Source: Tyto alba
Lineage: Eukaryota > Chordata > Aves > Strigiformes > Tytonidae
Reading direction: 5' to 3'
DNA length: 64,000 nt
Assembly (NCBI RefSeq): GCF_018691265.1
Contig: NW_024881321.1
Location: forward strand, 15,007,387-15,071,386
Shown here: positions 1 through 13,745 of the stretch, piece after piece
Layout: each line of letters begins with the position of its first letter
How positions within the stretch are numbered: position 1 is the stretch's first letter
Made by a program: the position numbers and the translations under genes
The notes under the pieces: generated by a model
Database searches by the model: none
Told to the model about the DNA's origin: nothing
What the model saw: the letters and a program-made list of their open reading frames with translations, nothing else

Positions 1-529
1 AGGGGATATGCTTTGGATTTGCGCTGAAAACAGTGTTGATAATTCAGGGATGTTTTAGCTATTATTGAGCAGTGCTTACACAGAGTCAAGGTCTTTTCTG
101 CTCCTCACCCCACCCCACCAGTGAGTGGGCTGGGGGTGCACAAGAAGTTGGGAGGGGACACAGCTGGGACAGCTGACCAAAGTGACATTCCATACCATGT
201 GACATGCTCAGCGATAAAAAACCTGGAGCAAGAAGAAGGAAGGGGGAACGTTTGCAGTGATGGCATTTGTCTTCCCAAGTAACCGCTACGTGTGATGGAG
301 CCCTGATTTCCTGGAGATGGCTGAACATCTGCCTGCCAGTGGGAAGTGGTGAATGAATTCCTTGCTTTGCTTGCACACACAGCTTTTGCTTTACCTATTA
401 AACTGTCTTTATCTTAACCCATGAGGTTTTTTACTTTTACCCTTCTGATTCTCTTGCCTATCCCACTGGGGGGGGAGTGAGCGAGCAGCTCTGTGGGGTT
501 GAGCTGCCTACCAAAGTTAAACCACAACA
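1..529 (+). mobile_element. Endogenous retrovirus LTR, plus orientation, 5' edge unresolved
   Basis: This has the layout of an avian retroviral LTR. An A/T promoter-like motif (GATAAAAAACC) lies near 213, a poly(A) signal ATTAAA is at 397-402, and the 3' end is AAACCACAACA at 519-529. The body resembles a family I recall from chicken and finch genomes (the AAACTGTCTTTATCTTAACC region after the signal and a G-run near 470). The next five bases are GGTGA, the expected place for a target duplication, but the 5' end is at or beyond the window edge, so the partner cannot be checked. No internal retroviral genes follow, so it is probably a solo LTR or the 3' LTR of a provirus oriented leftward out of the window. 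It is antisense to KLHL1. Confidence 0.8.
397..402 (+). terminator. LTR poly(A) signal ATTAAA
   Basis: ATTAAA in the context CCTATTAAACTG lies in the expected R-region position of the LTR at 1-529, about 130 bp before its 3' end. It is plus-strand, so it would not terminate KLHL1. Confidence 0.55.
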
Positions 530-1165
530 GGTGAATTTTGTCACAGTAGAATTAGAGGATTTTCATAAAAACAAACATGTATCTGTTAAAGTGTGGGGGA
601 ATTCGATAGAAAGAAGATTTCAATTCTTTAGTATATGGGATTAGGTCAAGTAATTTTAATTACTTATGTCTTGGTTCTATCTTCACTAAGTTGGAGATAA
701 AAATACCCACTTGTATTTAGATGAACTCATTGGGATTTTTACTCAGTACTATTAAGGGTTTTACGTATTAGAGTTCAATTATAATAGAAAGAGGCCAAAT
801 ATGAAATGATGTAATTCATTAGATATAGCTACAATTACTGGTCTACCATTTTAATGTATTTTATATGTTGATCATATAAAAATCACATGTTGATCTTATT
901 GGTGATGTATACATTAACTGTTTCCCTTCCAGAACAGGTTGCATGAAGAAAGCAGATACAGTTGATGAGCTTTAGAAAAATGACATAATTGCACCTTTCT
1001 GATTTTTAAATAAAAGTACATGGTTCAGAATATTTCAAAATACTTTTTTTTTTTTTTTTAATATGGCCCTCTGTCAAAGTTATCATCTATTACAACATCC
1101 TTAACATCTTTAAGTCTAAATGAGTTATAAAAATGTAACAGTTTTACATGATATATTTCCATAAA

Positions 1166-1203
1166 GAAAAAAAAAAAAAAGAAAGAAAAAGAAAAAAGAA
1201 AAA
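1166..1203. repeat. A-rich / GAAA low-complexity tract
   Basis: A run of A followed by GAAA-type repeats inside the downstream intron. Similar A-rich tracts occur near 4012-4048 and 5283-5298. No source element is recognisable. Confidence 0.8.
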
Positions 1204-4200
1204 TATTTATTTCTGGTAAGGAACATTTCCAGTCAAAATAAGACAGTATGGTATTACTTAGTGCCAAGAAAAAAGAAAGCATGATGACAGTTGTCAAGGT
1301 GTGTGTGTGGGGGGGGGGTGTGCGAAGGGAGAAAGCACCAGACAGTGTGGTGCTGCAAAGTTCAATTTAATAACTGAACCAAAGCAGCAGATAAGCTGTG
1401 TCAGGAAAAACTTCACACTCTCACACATAAAACCCACGCAGAATTCTAACTACTGAAGCTGGCCCTAAATGTGAGTTGGCACAGCCAAGCCTGGAGAAGT
1501 GCAACACTTGCTTCAGCTCAGTGTTGGTATCTGCCCTTCTGCTCCCAGTTGCTATTACTGGGCAGATGTCACACAGGCTGTCAGTAAAATCAGTCCATGA
1601 TATCATGAACTGTCTTTTCAGCACTTTCAGGTTTTGCTCTCCTCTTGCTTGCTAACCTGTAGCCTGTACCAAGGCTTATCATATTCTGTCTTTGTTTGCA
1701 TTGTATTGTCAGTCATGACTCACTATATTCAGTCACCCAATTCCTTATTAAGCCAAGGTTGTGATGCTCCCATGACAGAAGTTAAAACTTTCTGCAAGTT
1801 TTCAATAGCACAAAAAATGTTCTAAATGTCAATAAAATAAAATATTTTATGAACCAGCATTCACCACAATTTTAAGACTCAGGCTAGAATAACATGCCAA
1901 TGAGATGGAAAAAAACAAGTCTTGTCTAGTAATAATAAATATTTTTTTTTTTTAATTTATATTGAGAAAGTGAGAACATGCATCTTTCTGTTCCCCTGGC
2001 TCAAGTTAGGAAGAAATACTTGCAGATGATGTTTTCTCCCCAGTATCTCTGTGTTATGGTTCACTAACATCTGTCACTATTGTATTGAAAGGCACTTGTA
2101 CATTGAAAGAACACTGTAAAGCTTCAGTTTCTGATACTACTTGGGTGAAGATTTTATTGTCTGCATTTTTTGTATGACCACAAATTCTTCCCTATTTAGT
2201 CAACAGAAAAATGAGCTGTCTGCCCTGAATTATACCAAAAACATTATTGCCAGACAAGATCATAATGAATACTCCATCACTCTCAAGTCTTCATTATTAG
2301 CATCAAAAATTAGACAGTGGGTATGTGTTACCCTTTGAAATGAGGAGCACCAACTCTGAATAAGTAACTCAAGATGTCTCATCCTGACTGACAACAAATA
2401 CTCCTTATCAGAATTACCTTATCATCCAGTACTTAAGAGATAATCTTATAAATGGTATGTGTTGTACATCAAAGCTCAATGAAAATAATATTAAAACTAA
2501 GCAGTAAGCTCTCAGGATGCACCATTTTAAGAATGAGAGTCACTGATGATTGCAAAAAGCAGAACAATGACTAGAATCAAGAATCTTAGTGATGATGGCG
2601 CTTCTACAAAGTAGGTTTTCTACTGTTCATATACTCTTTTATTTTCTCAAGCACAGCTTAATGCCTAAGATTGATTTTTCTATCATGTCCCACTCCTGTA
2701 TCTTCCTTTCTTCTGTTTTTCCTACCAGAGGTCCCCACTAGTTTCAGGTCAATCATCCTGTCCAGTGTTATTTCCTTGTCCTCTCCCACCAGCTATGCAT
2801 TACACTTAGGTTGTCTCCTCTTCTCTGTTATCACCAGTACTGGGACATATCCTTCAATCTAGCCAAAGACATGTACAAAAGTCAGGTTTTTGATTTTACA
2901 CTAGTGTGTCATTCAAAGGCTTTGAATTTACAGCTACAAAATTCAACTGTCTTGATTCTCATCCTCACTGTTTTCCACGAATGCCAAGAAAATCCTCCAG
3001 TTCACTGTCTTTGGATTAGGTAACAGTTTCTAACTCCACTGTCTTTGGAGTACTTTTTTAGTGTGATATTTTCAGTTCTGTATGTGCTGACACAGATTCA
3101 TGCTAACTGATTTTAGGTGCTCACCAATGGTTTTCAGGTTAAGAGTCTGTTTGCCCTGAGCTACCTCTATGGACAGTAATTTTTTTATGCATACAGTTCA
3201 CTGAGATGAAGCAGGATTTATAAATGGATATATTCTTCACTCAAGTGATCGAGATGTAAATCTGCTGACCTGACGGACAAACCATCACCAGATGCACTAA
3301 AGAAAGAAGAGACATATCAGAGTATCCTTAATATGAGAAGATATTTCTACTAGTACTCTGAAGCAGAGTAAGTATTAGTTGGATGGGATACTAACGTTGC
3401 TGCTGAATTTTCAGTTTTCTGGAAGTAGAATTAACTTCAAAAACAAATTAAAACCATAGGAACAGTTGAGTCCTGTGTATAATGTGAAAAGATCATTCAG
3501 ATGAGAGTGCTACTTTTCATAGCAGCACTCTCTAGGAATCATACAGCATTCTGCCATACAAACCTTTTTAATGTGGCATTTAGGCAGTAAAATTGAAGTT
3601 CCTGATGATAAAGAAGCCATCAAATTGTGATTAATGCACTATAGACTATTTGCTTAACTATTTTCCTGTAGATTTCACAGCATTTTACTAGCAGCAGTTG
3701 TGTTCTCTATTTCTTATTATCTTGTTGTCCATATGCTAGTTCTTGAAATGCTCTTACTTTCCTCTTCTCCTGCTGTGTCTTGATGGGGTGGTACTGTAAC
3801 ATGCCATGTCACAGCTGTACTAAGGAGAACTTACAAAAAAGCAGCACACTGTGCTAAGTGCTGATTATTACTTTCAAAAAAGAATCTTAAAAATACCATA
3901 AGTGTGAAAAGTGATTTATGAAGTACAATTTCTTCTCAAACAAAAAGAAAAAATAAATTGGAAGCAGAAGTCATAATAATAGTCAAAGTAATAGCTTAAT
4001 GTCATGACTGAAAAAAAAAAAAAGAAAAAAAAAAAAAAAAGAAAAAGAATGTTACTGTAATATTTTAAGGTAGTCATTCTATCAAGAGAAATAAACTAGT
4101 CTAAGCTTATTTTTATACATAAAGATCAAATTTTCTGTTTTGGTTGAAAGACACAAGTATTTTGGGACTCTTGTTTGTGTTTCACTATTTCAGTCTCTCT

Positions 4201-6034
4201 CATTTTTGTGTATTGTTAGTATGGCTTTACAGTAGTAAAATGAAGAAAATTCTAAAACTCAAAAAGTATACTTCCAGGTCAGGTGTAAGTGATACAGTGA
4301 ATTCCAAAATCTTTTTCTTTTTAATCTCTGCATCTCTGATTTTATTATTTATTTCAATTTCTCTAGTTTCTCTCGAATATTTTCAACTTAATTTTACTAA
4401 TCCAGAGGATGCTAGGGAAAGGATCTTAAAAAAAACCCAAATAGTTGGAGTATCAAAATAACAACTTTAACAATCAGAATTTAACTAGACAAGTGAAGGG
4501 ATCTGACTTCTTTGGTTAGCATTCTATGTAGACCTAAAAAGCATTTTTACACTAAGCTAGTGCACTGAAAATTAACTCTTTTGAAAGAAAAATGTATCAG
4601 CAATTTGAATTTAGGAAGCCATACTTTTCCATGTCCATATGTCAAAATGTACAACATGCATAACATTTTTTTCAGGGACACCCTGCTATGTGTAAGAGAA
4701 GAGAACTCATAATTTAGAAAGTGTCCCAGAAACTCAATGAGCAGTGACATTTCAGCAAGGTTTTGACACAGCATCTTCTGACTTCTGTTGTCAGCAGTGC
4801 AGGGATAAATAGTAAGTTGTATATGTGTACAACTATGTATGTTTTAAATAGTATGTATAACCTTTTATAGTAGATGATTTTCTTTATGCAGAATATTTCA
4901 AATTTGTGATTAGAATCCACAAGGTAAAAAAGCACAAACCAAAGCAATTATAATTTTCTATAGTCTGGTTCTAATCTTCTCTTCCCTTGAAAAATATATT
5001 TAATGGATTAGTATGCCCATTTTAGCCATAAGTATATGGAGCAATTTTATGTTCCAATTAAATTACATTGATTTTTTTCCCCCAGAATATCCCAAGATAA
5101 TTTCTTGCACATACTTCATTTATATTAAACTTGAGTCAAAAATCTCAAAACCTTATACAGTTCTTACAACACCAATTAATTTCTAAAAGTGCATGCGATG
5201 TGTATTAAAAACAGTGTTCTCATTACACTACAGTAGCTGCAACATTTCTAGTTAGGTAAACAGTAAACTGTTCCAAGTTAAAGAAAAAAAAAAAAAACCT
5301 GCTATGGATGGAAATATCCTCCTTTAAAAGTTTTTTTTCTTAGAATATTTTACTCAAAACTTTTTTTTTTTTTTTTCCCTCCAAGTGTTAAGGACATGAT
5401 ATGTTGCATTTTTAGACAAATAAATGTTCAGCAACATGAGTAAAAATGTCACCTTCCAGTGTGTGACACAGTCTCTTCCATAGTCTCTCAGGTACTACAA
5501 TCTATCACAATATCCTCTTACATGGCTGGACAAATGTTTAAATAGGGCTTTGGAAGAAACAACAATAAAACACAAAATAAAACAAATGAAAAAAAGTTAT
5601 GTTGCTGTCTGGAGTCACTCTAGTTTTCTACGAACTTCATCTAACCTAAGAAAACATATCTCACATATCATCCATTAATTCTGGATGCCATAAGTCTGAA
5701 CACAGCCTGCACAGGTCTTCTTGGAGATCTGTATTTGCTATTTACAGTGCAAGTACAACATTTTGTACAATAATATATTTTGGTAATGTATGCCTGACAG
5801 AGCATAAGAAACAGAGAATCACCGAATGCTTTAAAATTTCAGCGTGTTACTGCTAACTTGTTGCTAACATGCTACCAATAGCTTGTTACTAATAAAAGTC
5901 AATTAAATGTTAGCTCTTGTAATCCCATCTGTTGCACATTGCTTAAAAAATAAAATAAAAAATAAAAATTGAGCTTTTGCTTCATGCTTTCTCTGGATAC
6001 ACAGCTCTCATCTAAGACCACTGAAAAGGACCAG

Positions 6035-7200
6035 AAGAATCATTTAATAGTCTCCTAGAAATTTTTTTTCCAAAGTGACCTCTGGAGGTCATCTTGTCAA
6101 ACTCCCTGCTCAGTACGTGTCTAATTAGGTCAGGTTACTCAGCAACATTTTTGGTCAAGTCTTGAATACCTCCCAGAACAGATCCCAGAAACTCCATTGG
6201 TTGTTGTTTTTCTATTTTTTGACTAGAATACTAATCACATTTTAAAAAGAAAGAAAAAATCTTATTATCCAGTTTGTATTTCTTATGTTCCAGTTTACAT
6301 CTGTTGCTTATCACTCTGCACCTCCAACAACAGTCTGTCCCGATCTCCTCTGTATCCTCCAATCAGGTAGATGAAGAGAACAGTAAGGTCTCCCCTGGCC
6401 CTCCCTAGGTTCAACAGTCCCAGCTCCCCCAGACTTTCCTCATATGCAGTGTGCTCCAACATCCAACCAGTTTGGTGACTTCCACTGGCCTCACTCCAGT
6501 ACATCCATCTGAGGCTATCTCTTGTACTCTTGTATCTCTTGTACTGAGGAACACCAAAGTAGATGCAGCACTTCACATGTGGTCTCATGGGTGCCAAACA
6601 GGGAAGGATCACCTTCTTGAACTTGCTCGCTCTCAGTAATACATCCCAGGATGTTGTTAGCATTCTTGCTGCCAGGGTAGATTGCTGTCTTACATTCAAC
6701 TTGGTGTCCTTCAGGACTTCACAGTTCTTTTCTGCAGAGCTGCTTCTCAGACAGTTGCTCCCCAGCCCACACTGGTGCATAGGACTATTTGTCCCCAGAT
6801 CACAAGGACTTTGCATTTCTCTTTGATGAACTCTGTGATGTTCCTGTTAGACCATTTCTCCAGCCTGCACTCTAAATAGCAGCCTTGTTCTCAAACATAT
6901 TGATCATCTCCCCCTGTCAGTTTGGTGACATCTGCAAATTTGCTGAGAGAGCTCTATCCTATCATCTAGAACATTAATAAAATTGTTAAAGAGTACTGGA
7001 CCCAGAAGTGATCCCTGAGGATCATCACTATTTACTGGTCACCAGCTGGACTTTTTACTACAGATGACAACTCTCTGATCCTGTCTGTCCAGTCATCTTT
7101 CTGTCCATCTCATTGTCTATTATCCATGTCACCAATGTGGTGATAATGAGGTCAATGTGGTCAAAACAAAGCATGATATCAAGTTAACAAAGCTGTTATT
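6035..7200 (-). mobile_element. Old CR1-type LINE fragment, minus orientation
   Basis: The plus strand shows the reverse complement of a CR1 3' half. Near the left edge is the GACCTCTGGAGGTCATC end region. Next come stretches matching the LINE's C-terminal reverse-transcriptase region (CCCAGCTCCCCCAGACTTTC, then GGTGACATCTGCAAATTTGC). At 6981-7060 comes the part coding the L-F-N-I segment. Stops and indels break every frame, including an open frame of 173 codons at 6295-6816 that lies on the LINE's own strand but is not its original reading frame throughout. The divergence is greater than in the copies at 29.6 and 48 kb. Both edges are approximate. Confidence 0.82.
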
Positions 7201-8955
7201 TGGTCAGTATCTATTGATCAGTATCTGGTCTGCTATTTTAAATAGTAGAAAGCTAACTGATGACCCTGGTTATAAATCATCTTAAACAGCATATGCTAAA
7301 GAACTGTTAAATTACAGTACTAGAGAGTTTGATTGCCTCACTTGTTATATGACCTTAGTTAAACCCATATTAACACTGAAATAAATGACTGATGTCTGAA
7401 TGTACAACCACAACTTGTTAATGTCTGTCATCACCATCTATCAGTACCTCAATAACATTTTTCTTCATTTGAATATGGAGTATTGTTACAATATTTCAAC
7501 ATGCTTCAGGATGAGCTGTTCTAAATGGAACCAGATAGGAAAGGTTTAACATACCACTCCACCACCACTCCACCCCACCAATAGCTTAGATAACAAACAC
7601 AACTAATAACATGATCACTGAAGCTCTTCACCATAAAAGATCATTTAAAAAATCTGCATAATGCACACACTTCACATAAGTAAAATGGCTGCTCCACCTG
7701 CAGTGTAATCAGAATTCTCAGTAAGTTAAAGGGTCTATATAGAGTCAGTACATGTCATTGATATTACTTACATGCTTATAATTAAGTTTGAATGGTGTTT
7801 ATCTGTGCTGGGACTAATGATCCTTGCAGTGTGAAGCACAGAACTACATCTGTGAGAGACTGAACACCTTCTACCACTTAATTCAAAGGCACCTGCAAAC
7901 ATTCTGCATCTCCCAGGCTTGGAATTGTAACGTGTGTTAGGGTCCTTTATATTGCTAACAATTTGACTGGGTTACAGATACATCACTCACTTTATTCATA
8001 TACATTCTTCTGGTCATGGAAATTTTACTTATGACCATTCTCCTACTCAGTGCATCACAGTAATTTGAAGATTTTCCAAGTTTGTGTTTAGCAATTCATC
8101 TTGGAATAGGGTAAAATAAAAATGTGGAACAAGATCTATCATCTCAAGCGTCAAACTGAAGTTTCAAGATGCAAAGCTACCACTGAGGTTTAAGTGAAGC
8201 TTCCTGAGAGGTAAAGCACTGACAGATTACATCGTTGTATTTATGGGGTGTTCCAATTTTCCATTTGAAACAATCGGGCTTCAGTCAAATGTCATGATAT
8301 TGAGATGAAGAAAGTGGTAACATAACTTGGAATATCATACTCTAAATTTCTAAGCATTATTTATATGTCATAACACAACCAGAACCATGTTCTTTGCTGG
8401 GAGAGAGAAAGCAAACTACGGTTGTATTCAAAACCTTACCAAGTATGAATACATTTTTAAAGAATTTTCCATGCATTAAAACCAAGCTGCAATTATATTT
8501 TTAAGTAAATATATTTTCAGTATTTACTGATGTAAAAAAGTAGTTGTTATGAGAAGGACTAATGGTGCATCAAGGCCACAGAGTTCATTAAACTAGCATG
8601 GTCTGTTACAAACTTTCATCAATAAACATATAATGGTTCAAACTAAAGTGTATTATAAGAAGTCATATATTCTAAAAAGAATTGCATCCCAACAAGGTTG
8701 CCATCACAATTTCGAATTAGACTTTATTCTGTTTTATAAAGAGACAGATAAGACCATACAGTATGACTCTAATTTCTGATAAACATGACAAGCTTATAAA
8801 TTGCTGACTTTAAAGGTTAGCACTGCTGCATATGAAACCCTTGATAACTAGAAGAATAAAGAACTGTCACTAAAAATGCTTGTTAGAAGAATGTATTTCC
8901 TTTAGCTTATTGATATGGTCCCTTCTGCTTCTTTTGTTGTTTTTTTTGGGGGTTG

Positions 8956-8982
<27 letters not shown>
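8956..8982. repeat. T27 homopolymer run
   Basis: Uninterrupted T, preceded by a short G-run. A T24 run is at 10443-10466 and a T23 run at 16179-16201. Confidence 0.9.
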
Positions 8983-8989
<7 letters not shown>

Positions 8990-9187
8990 CATCACACATG
9001 CATTTCACTGTACTATCCTATTACTCTGACAATAAATTAGGAATTTAAAGTTATTAGACATAAGTCTTTGCAGATTGGAATATACAGAAACTGAAAGCTA
9101 GTAAAAAACCTAGATTGTAATTAAGAAGTATGGAAGTCTTAAATGAAGGGAGACATGGATATTTGTGCTGCCACTTAAATTAGCAGA

Positions 9188-9250
9188 TTAATTAAAAAAA
9201 AAATAATAAAAAAAAATAAAATAAAATTAAATTAAATTAAAATACAACAA
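9188..9250. repeat. A-rich AATAA/AAATT low-complexity tract
   Basis: Mixed AAATAA and AAATT repeats in the downstream intron, with no recognisable parent element. Confidence 0.75.
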
Positions 9251-9697
9251 AAGTACACCATAAAACACTGGCAGAGCAATTTCATACCTCAGATTAAACC
9301 ACATTAAATCTGATGTGCCTATGTCTAAAAAAAAAGAAACTAATGAAACTTTGAATTTTTGCTCTTATTTTTAACTTCTTGCCTCTAATGTTTTAATTTA
9401 AAATGTTGCTGTCTAAGTACCATTTATAAAAAATACAGGAAACGCAAACATATAAATGTCCAACTTTCAATGTTCACTAACTTTTTATGAAGTTTACCTT
9501 CCTCTCTTCCCCCGCCAACCTTATAACTTCCTATTTGGCAAGTGTTTTTTTTAAAGATTTTTCAAATATTCTCTGGTTTTCCTTCACTGCTTTTATATTA
9601 ATTTCCTCACTGCCTCCCCTCCTCCATGCATGCATTTTCTTTTCCTCACTTAGATTTTGCATTTCAAAAGAACAATTTCATATTTGACACTGAAGGT

Positions 9698-9721
9698 GTC
9701 TCAGTAAATGTCTCAGTAAAT
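9698..9721. repeat. 12-bp exact tandem duplication
   Basis: GTCTCAGTAAAT occurs twice back to back. It is probably a replication slippage product in intron. Confidence 0.85.
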
Positions 9722-12700
9722 ACCAGGGATATTATACCTCTGCTCATGGAAAGGGATATATAACTGTGCAGTTAATGAATTTTATCTCCAGTAGAAGCTT
9801 TCTCTATGCTCAGCAATGACTGCATTTTGAAAAAAAGTTTGTCACATTTGAAATAATTCTAAACATACCTGTGTCAATTATGCAAATAAAAATTTGTATT
9901 TATCGCTGTCACAGATTTCATGGTTGAGGGAAACTAGTTATTTCATATGACATAAAACATGTGTTGGAAATGACATATCTACTGAAGTCAACAAGATTCT
10001 TAAATTCATTGGTCTGCTCTTTTCTTCTTTGACATAAAGAAATTTCCAAGCTTAAATGTCTTCCTCTCATGTTATGTGAAAAACAAAGCAAGAAGATTTT
10101 TTAGAGAGATATATATTTATTTATTTATCTTTGATGAACAACAGTGCAATTTAGAACTTGTAAAATATGAAGTCTGACACTAGGCATGGAAATTGCTTTT
10201 GAAAAATTAAGATTAAAACATTTATGGAGATTCAGTGAAGCAAACCATTTTCATGAAAATATATTGATTTGCATTAAAGTGCTATTGCGAAGACAACTGT
10301 GAATGACTTTCTAATTAAAACTAATTGGTGGAGGAAAGCTGTAAGACGTTTGCCAGTTACACTGCAGTCAGTTAGCCTAAGGTTCCAGAACTTTAAATGA
10401 GAACCTCAACTAATGGCTACAAAGAATCAGTATTTCTTTTACTTTTTTTTTTTTTTTTTTTTTTTTAAGAATCAATTAATACTTAATTTCACATATGTAA
10501 TTAACTAAGAAGCAAAAGTATTCCAAGATAAGATTTTACTCGAGACATATCTCAAAATTATTACACATTCTATAGCATGTGATGTCCATAAATCTAATTT
10601 TGCAAGATTATCTGAAAAACTTTGTTTTGCTCCTCATTCCCATAACCAGTATAGAATTATTGTTTCCTTGAGTTTTTTTATCTCAAAAAACTTTATGGTT
10701 TCAGCACTATTATTTCCGGTCAGGCATAGCTGTATTTCTTTATAGCATTATGGTTAGTGGAATAAAAATTACTATTTTTGTTTTTAACAATTCTTGCATG
10801 CAATATTTAAGAGACATACAATGGGGTCAAGAATAATTTCTTGTGCTTATGTAGAGTAGATAATTCTGTAGATTCAGAGAACAAGATGAAATACAATTTC
10901 AGTCATTACCTTCACTTTTTCTTTACTTTGGGAACATGTGTATCTACTCCATTTAGCTTTTTTATTTGTACTCTATTAAAAAAAAGTTGTGATCATTAGC
11001 ATTCTAGAACTGGCTACTCAAATAGTCACCTATAATTCCCTATTCACTTAACTGATACATTATTAAAATACTCTGGCACTATAGTGCTCAATATCCAGAA
11101 AGAAACTCAGTATTTCTAAACATTTGAAAAAGTATAGAAAGAAATCATAATATTTCACTCTTCAAAAGCTGTTAGAGTCCTCTCAAATGTTGTCAAGGCT
11201 TCCCCTGCCCCAAGTTTTCTCGCAATAAGTGGTTTTCATATATCAGAGAGGTTAATTTTCTAACAATTCCGCTATTTATATGATAAATGATTCAAGTAAA
11301 TATTTAAGACAATAAGCTAAGGAAAATTCACTTCAACTGTTTTATATTTTACATTTTCATGGAGAAAAATAATTTTTCTTTAGAAAGCATAAAACCCCAA
11401 ACTTTGAAAGCTACATTCACTAATCTACTATTCTGCCTTTATATCAGAAAATGCTTAAGTTATTTATTTTCTATAGCTTTCAAATAATGGTAAATTTTTA
11501 CAAGGAAACAATGACACAATATGCCAGAGTAAATTGAGTACTATTATTTCCTATCACAACAAACAAGCTTTTGCAATGACACATTGGAAGAGGATTCACA
11601 GACCCAGAATTTGAGATACGTCACTTGCAACTCTTAAAGAAAGCACCCCGAAAAACTTTAAAGAAAGGGCCTTGAAGTTCTCTTGAAAGCATGGGAACTT
11701 TTTAAAAACAATGATCTCCCCATCTGTTTTTTTAAAGAGGGCTCTCTCTCAAATCATCTGCATAAGACAGGATGAGTTTGTTAACAAACTCCCCCTTGTC
11801 CTACTTAATGTTTGCTCTCATCAGAGTCCATACTATTTCCCTGGGGTCTGAAGGAAAAAATAAGGCTTTCTGTCACCTCGGAGACTAAGCATCTGCTCTT
11901 TGCTCTGCTTATCACTTTCCTAACCCTTTCTTCACATTACAAGGTCTTTGCTGTTCCTATACGACACTCTCCAGGGTATCTTCCCTGCACCGTATCACTT
12001 TTTTCCAGTCATGTAAGTGTGTAGAAGAAATAATAACTTCTCTCTTACGTAGATTCTCTCTGATAGAGAGTGTTGTAGTCAAGGCAGGCAATAAGACACC
12101 CTCTCCCCACTCTCAACTGGTCATCCACAACCTTTAGCACAAAACAATAAATCTAATAGATGTGAGCTGCCTCACGCCTAAATACAATAACATGATGCCT
12201 ATGAAAATATCATGCACTATGAAGTTTAACTTCTAGGATTAAGTTTTCACTGGGTCAGAAGTCTAATCATGTACAGGAAAAATACTGTATTTGTATAACT
12301 GAATAGATGTGATTATTTGTCTTTCTAGCAAAAAGAATGTGTGACTATCCTTCATGCTTGCAGATGTACCTGTATTTTTATCAGAGCCTGCTTATTAATT
12401 ACAACTGACTTCCTTATTGATCTACCATCTTTTGTTGGTGATTTTCCCATTACACGTAATTCAGATTTTAGACCTGAGCATTAAAAACAATAGTAAGTTG
12501 TATAATATACCTAGCATCTTAGAAATGTGTACAGATCTTTCTGAACTTTCTTATTCCTCCCCACTGACAGATGAAGGTTAACCTGACTAGCTTGGACCTG
12601 GAAAACTACATTTTACATGTCTAAATACAAAGAAAAATAAAACCAGCCACAGAGCTATCTTCATAAGTGTAAAACGGGTAGAACTACCTGAGCTGTCGTG

Positions 12701-13548
12701 GTAAGAAAAACACAGCTAAACCTGTGAATTACGACATGGTATTAGTTACAGAAAAGAATAAATAAAATAAGGACATAAGGGCTGGATAATCAAAGCAGGT
12801 TCATTGAAACCTGCTCTATTACTTCAATAATAATTTCAGTATAGACCTTAAGAGACCATTATTTTCCAGAAATTATATGTAATCTATTCTTTATGTAAGT
12901 TCAATTTCATGAGACAGATGTTTTTAATTTTGTTGAACTATGAAGAATCAAATGGCTATGATATGATTTAGTTTCTGAATAATCAGCATATTTTTGCTTC
13001 ATTGATTCTGATTAATTTTTAATATTAATGCCATACCTGTTCTGTTGAGTGTAACTGGAAAAATTTAAAGTATTGACAGATAAAATTCTTTATGTCTTCA
13101 ACTTTCTGTCTTAATCTACTTCACAGATGAATAAAAGGAGGGATAATTCTTGATCAAAAAAAAATTCCCTTGATATTGTTCCCCTGTAGAACAACGATAA
13201 TTACCAAGCTTCCCTAAAGCTAAACAAAAAGGAACAGTGATTTAAAAGTATTCTGAGGACTTGCAGATACTTTTAACTATTATTACCTGTATGTGAACAC
13301 ACATCTAATTAAGGCATGTACTGCTCTGACTCAGGAGACAGTGCATTCATCATAGCAGGCCAATTGTCACAGCTACATTGAAGTTGAGAGATATCACCAC
13401 TCCTACGGTTTCAAAAGATGCACTTATGAAATAAAGTTCCATACAAGTAGAGAACCATTTCAAACCAAAAACTAAAAAGATATTTTTACTTACAGAAGAT
13501 ATAAAGGATTCACAAGATCATAATTCAGATATTCTAAAACTGCCTTAC

Positions 13549-13745
13549 CATGGTGTAGTTGTGAGCCACCTTCATAAGCTCCGTGCATCCTTGTGCATCA
13601 GCAAATGCTCGTATTCCCAAACAGTTGGATGGGTGCAAAAGCTTCATTAGAAAATGGCAGCAAACCTCTACTACTTGTGGGAGCTGGAGGAGGCAGGCAG
13701 CTGCTAGAAGATTTTCAATAGTGTCTTCTTTCAATTCCAGGCAGC
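13549..13745 (-). CDS. KLHL1: KLHL1 internal exon: end of BTB and start of BACK domain (probably exon 4)
   Basis: This 197-bp exon on the minus strand starts with GC, which completes a Gly codon, then [53 protein letters not shown] and [12 protein letters not shown]. The first half is the last BTB helices. The second half opens the BACK domain, with the classic N-C-L-G-I-R-x-F-A-D signature. The acceptor is a T-rich tract ending TTTTTTTAG and the donor is GTAAGG directly after ATG. The exon ends on a whole codon. [20 protein letters not shown] favours KLHL1; as I recall them, the paralogues KLHL5 and KLHL4 differ at several of these places. The Met at the start of the longer open frame (13773) is intronic. 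The next exon, with the rest of BACK, was not found between 1 and 13548. Confidence 0.95.

Larger units (their letters stand above)
1..13548 (-). other. KLHL1: Downstream intron of KLHL1, partial (at least 13.5 kb)
   Basis: The sequence from the donor GTAAGG at 13543-13548 to the window edge contains no recognisable next exon; the rest of BACK should continue after NYTM. It holds an LTR at the left edge (1-529), an old CR1 (about 6035-7200) and several A/T-rich tracts. The stretches 530-6034 and 7201-13548 show no other supported gene. If the next exon is present but divergent I have missed it. Confidence 0.8.

Noticed and set aside
6295..6816. 173-codon minus-strand open frame.
   Set aside because: It falls in an old CR1 fragment and is a broken LINE remnant, not a host gene.
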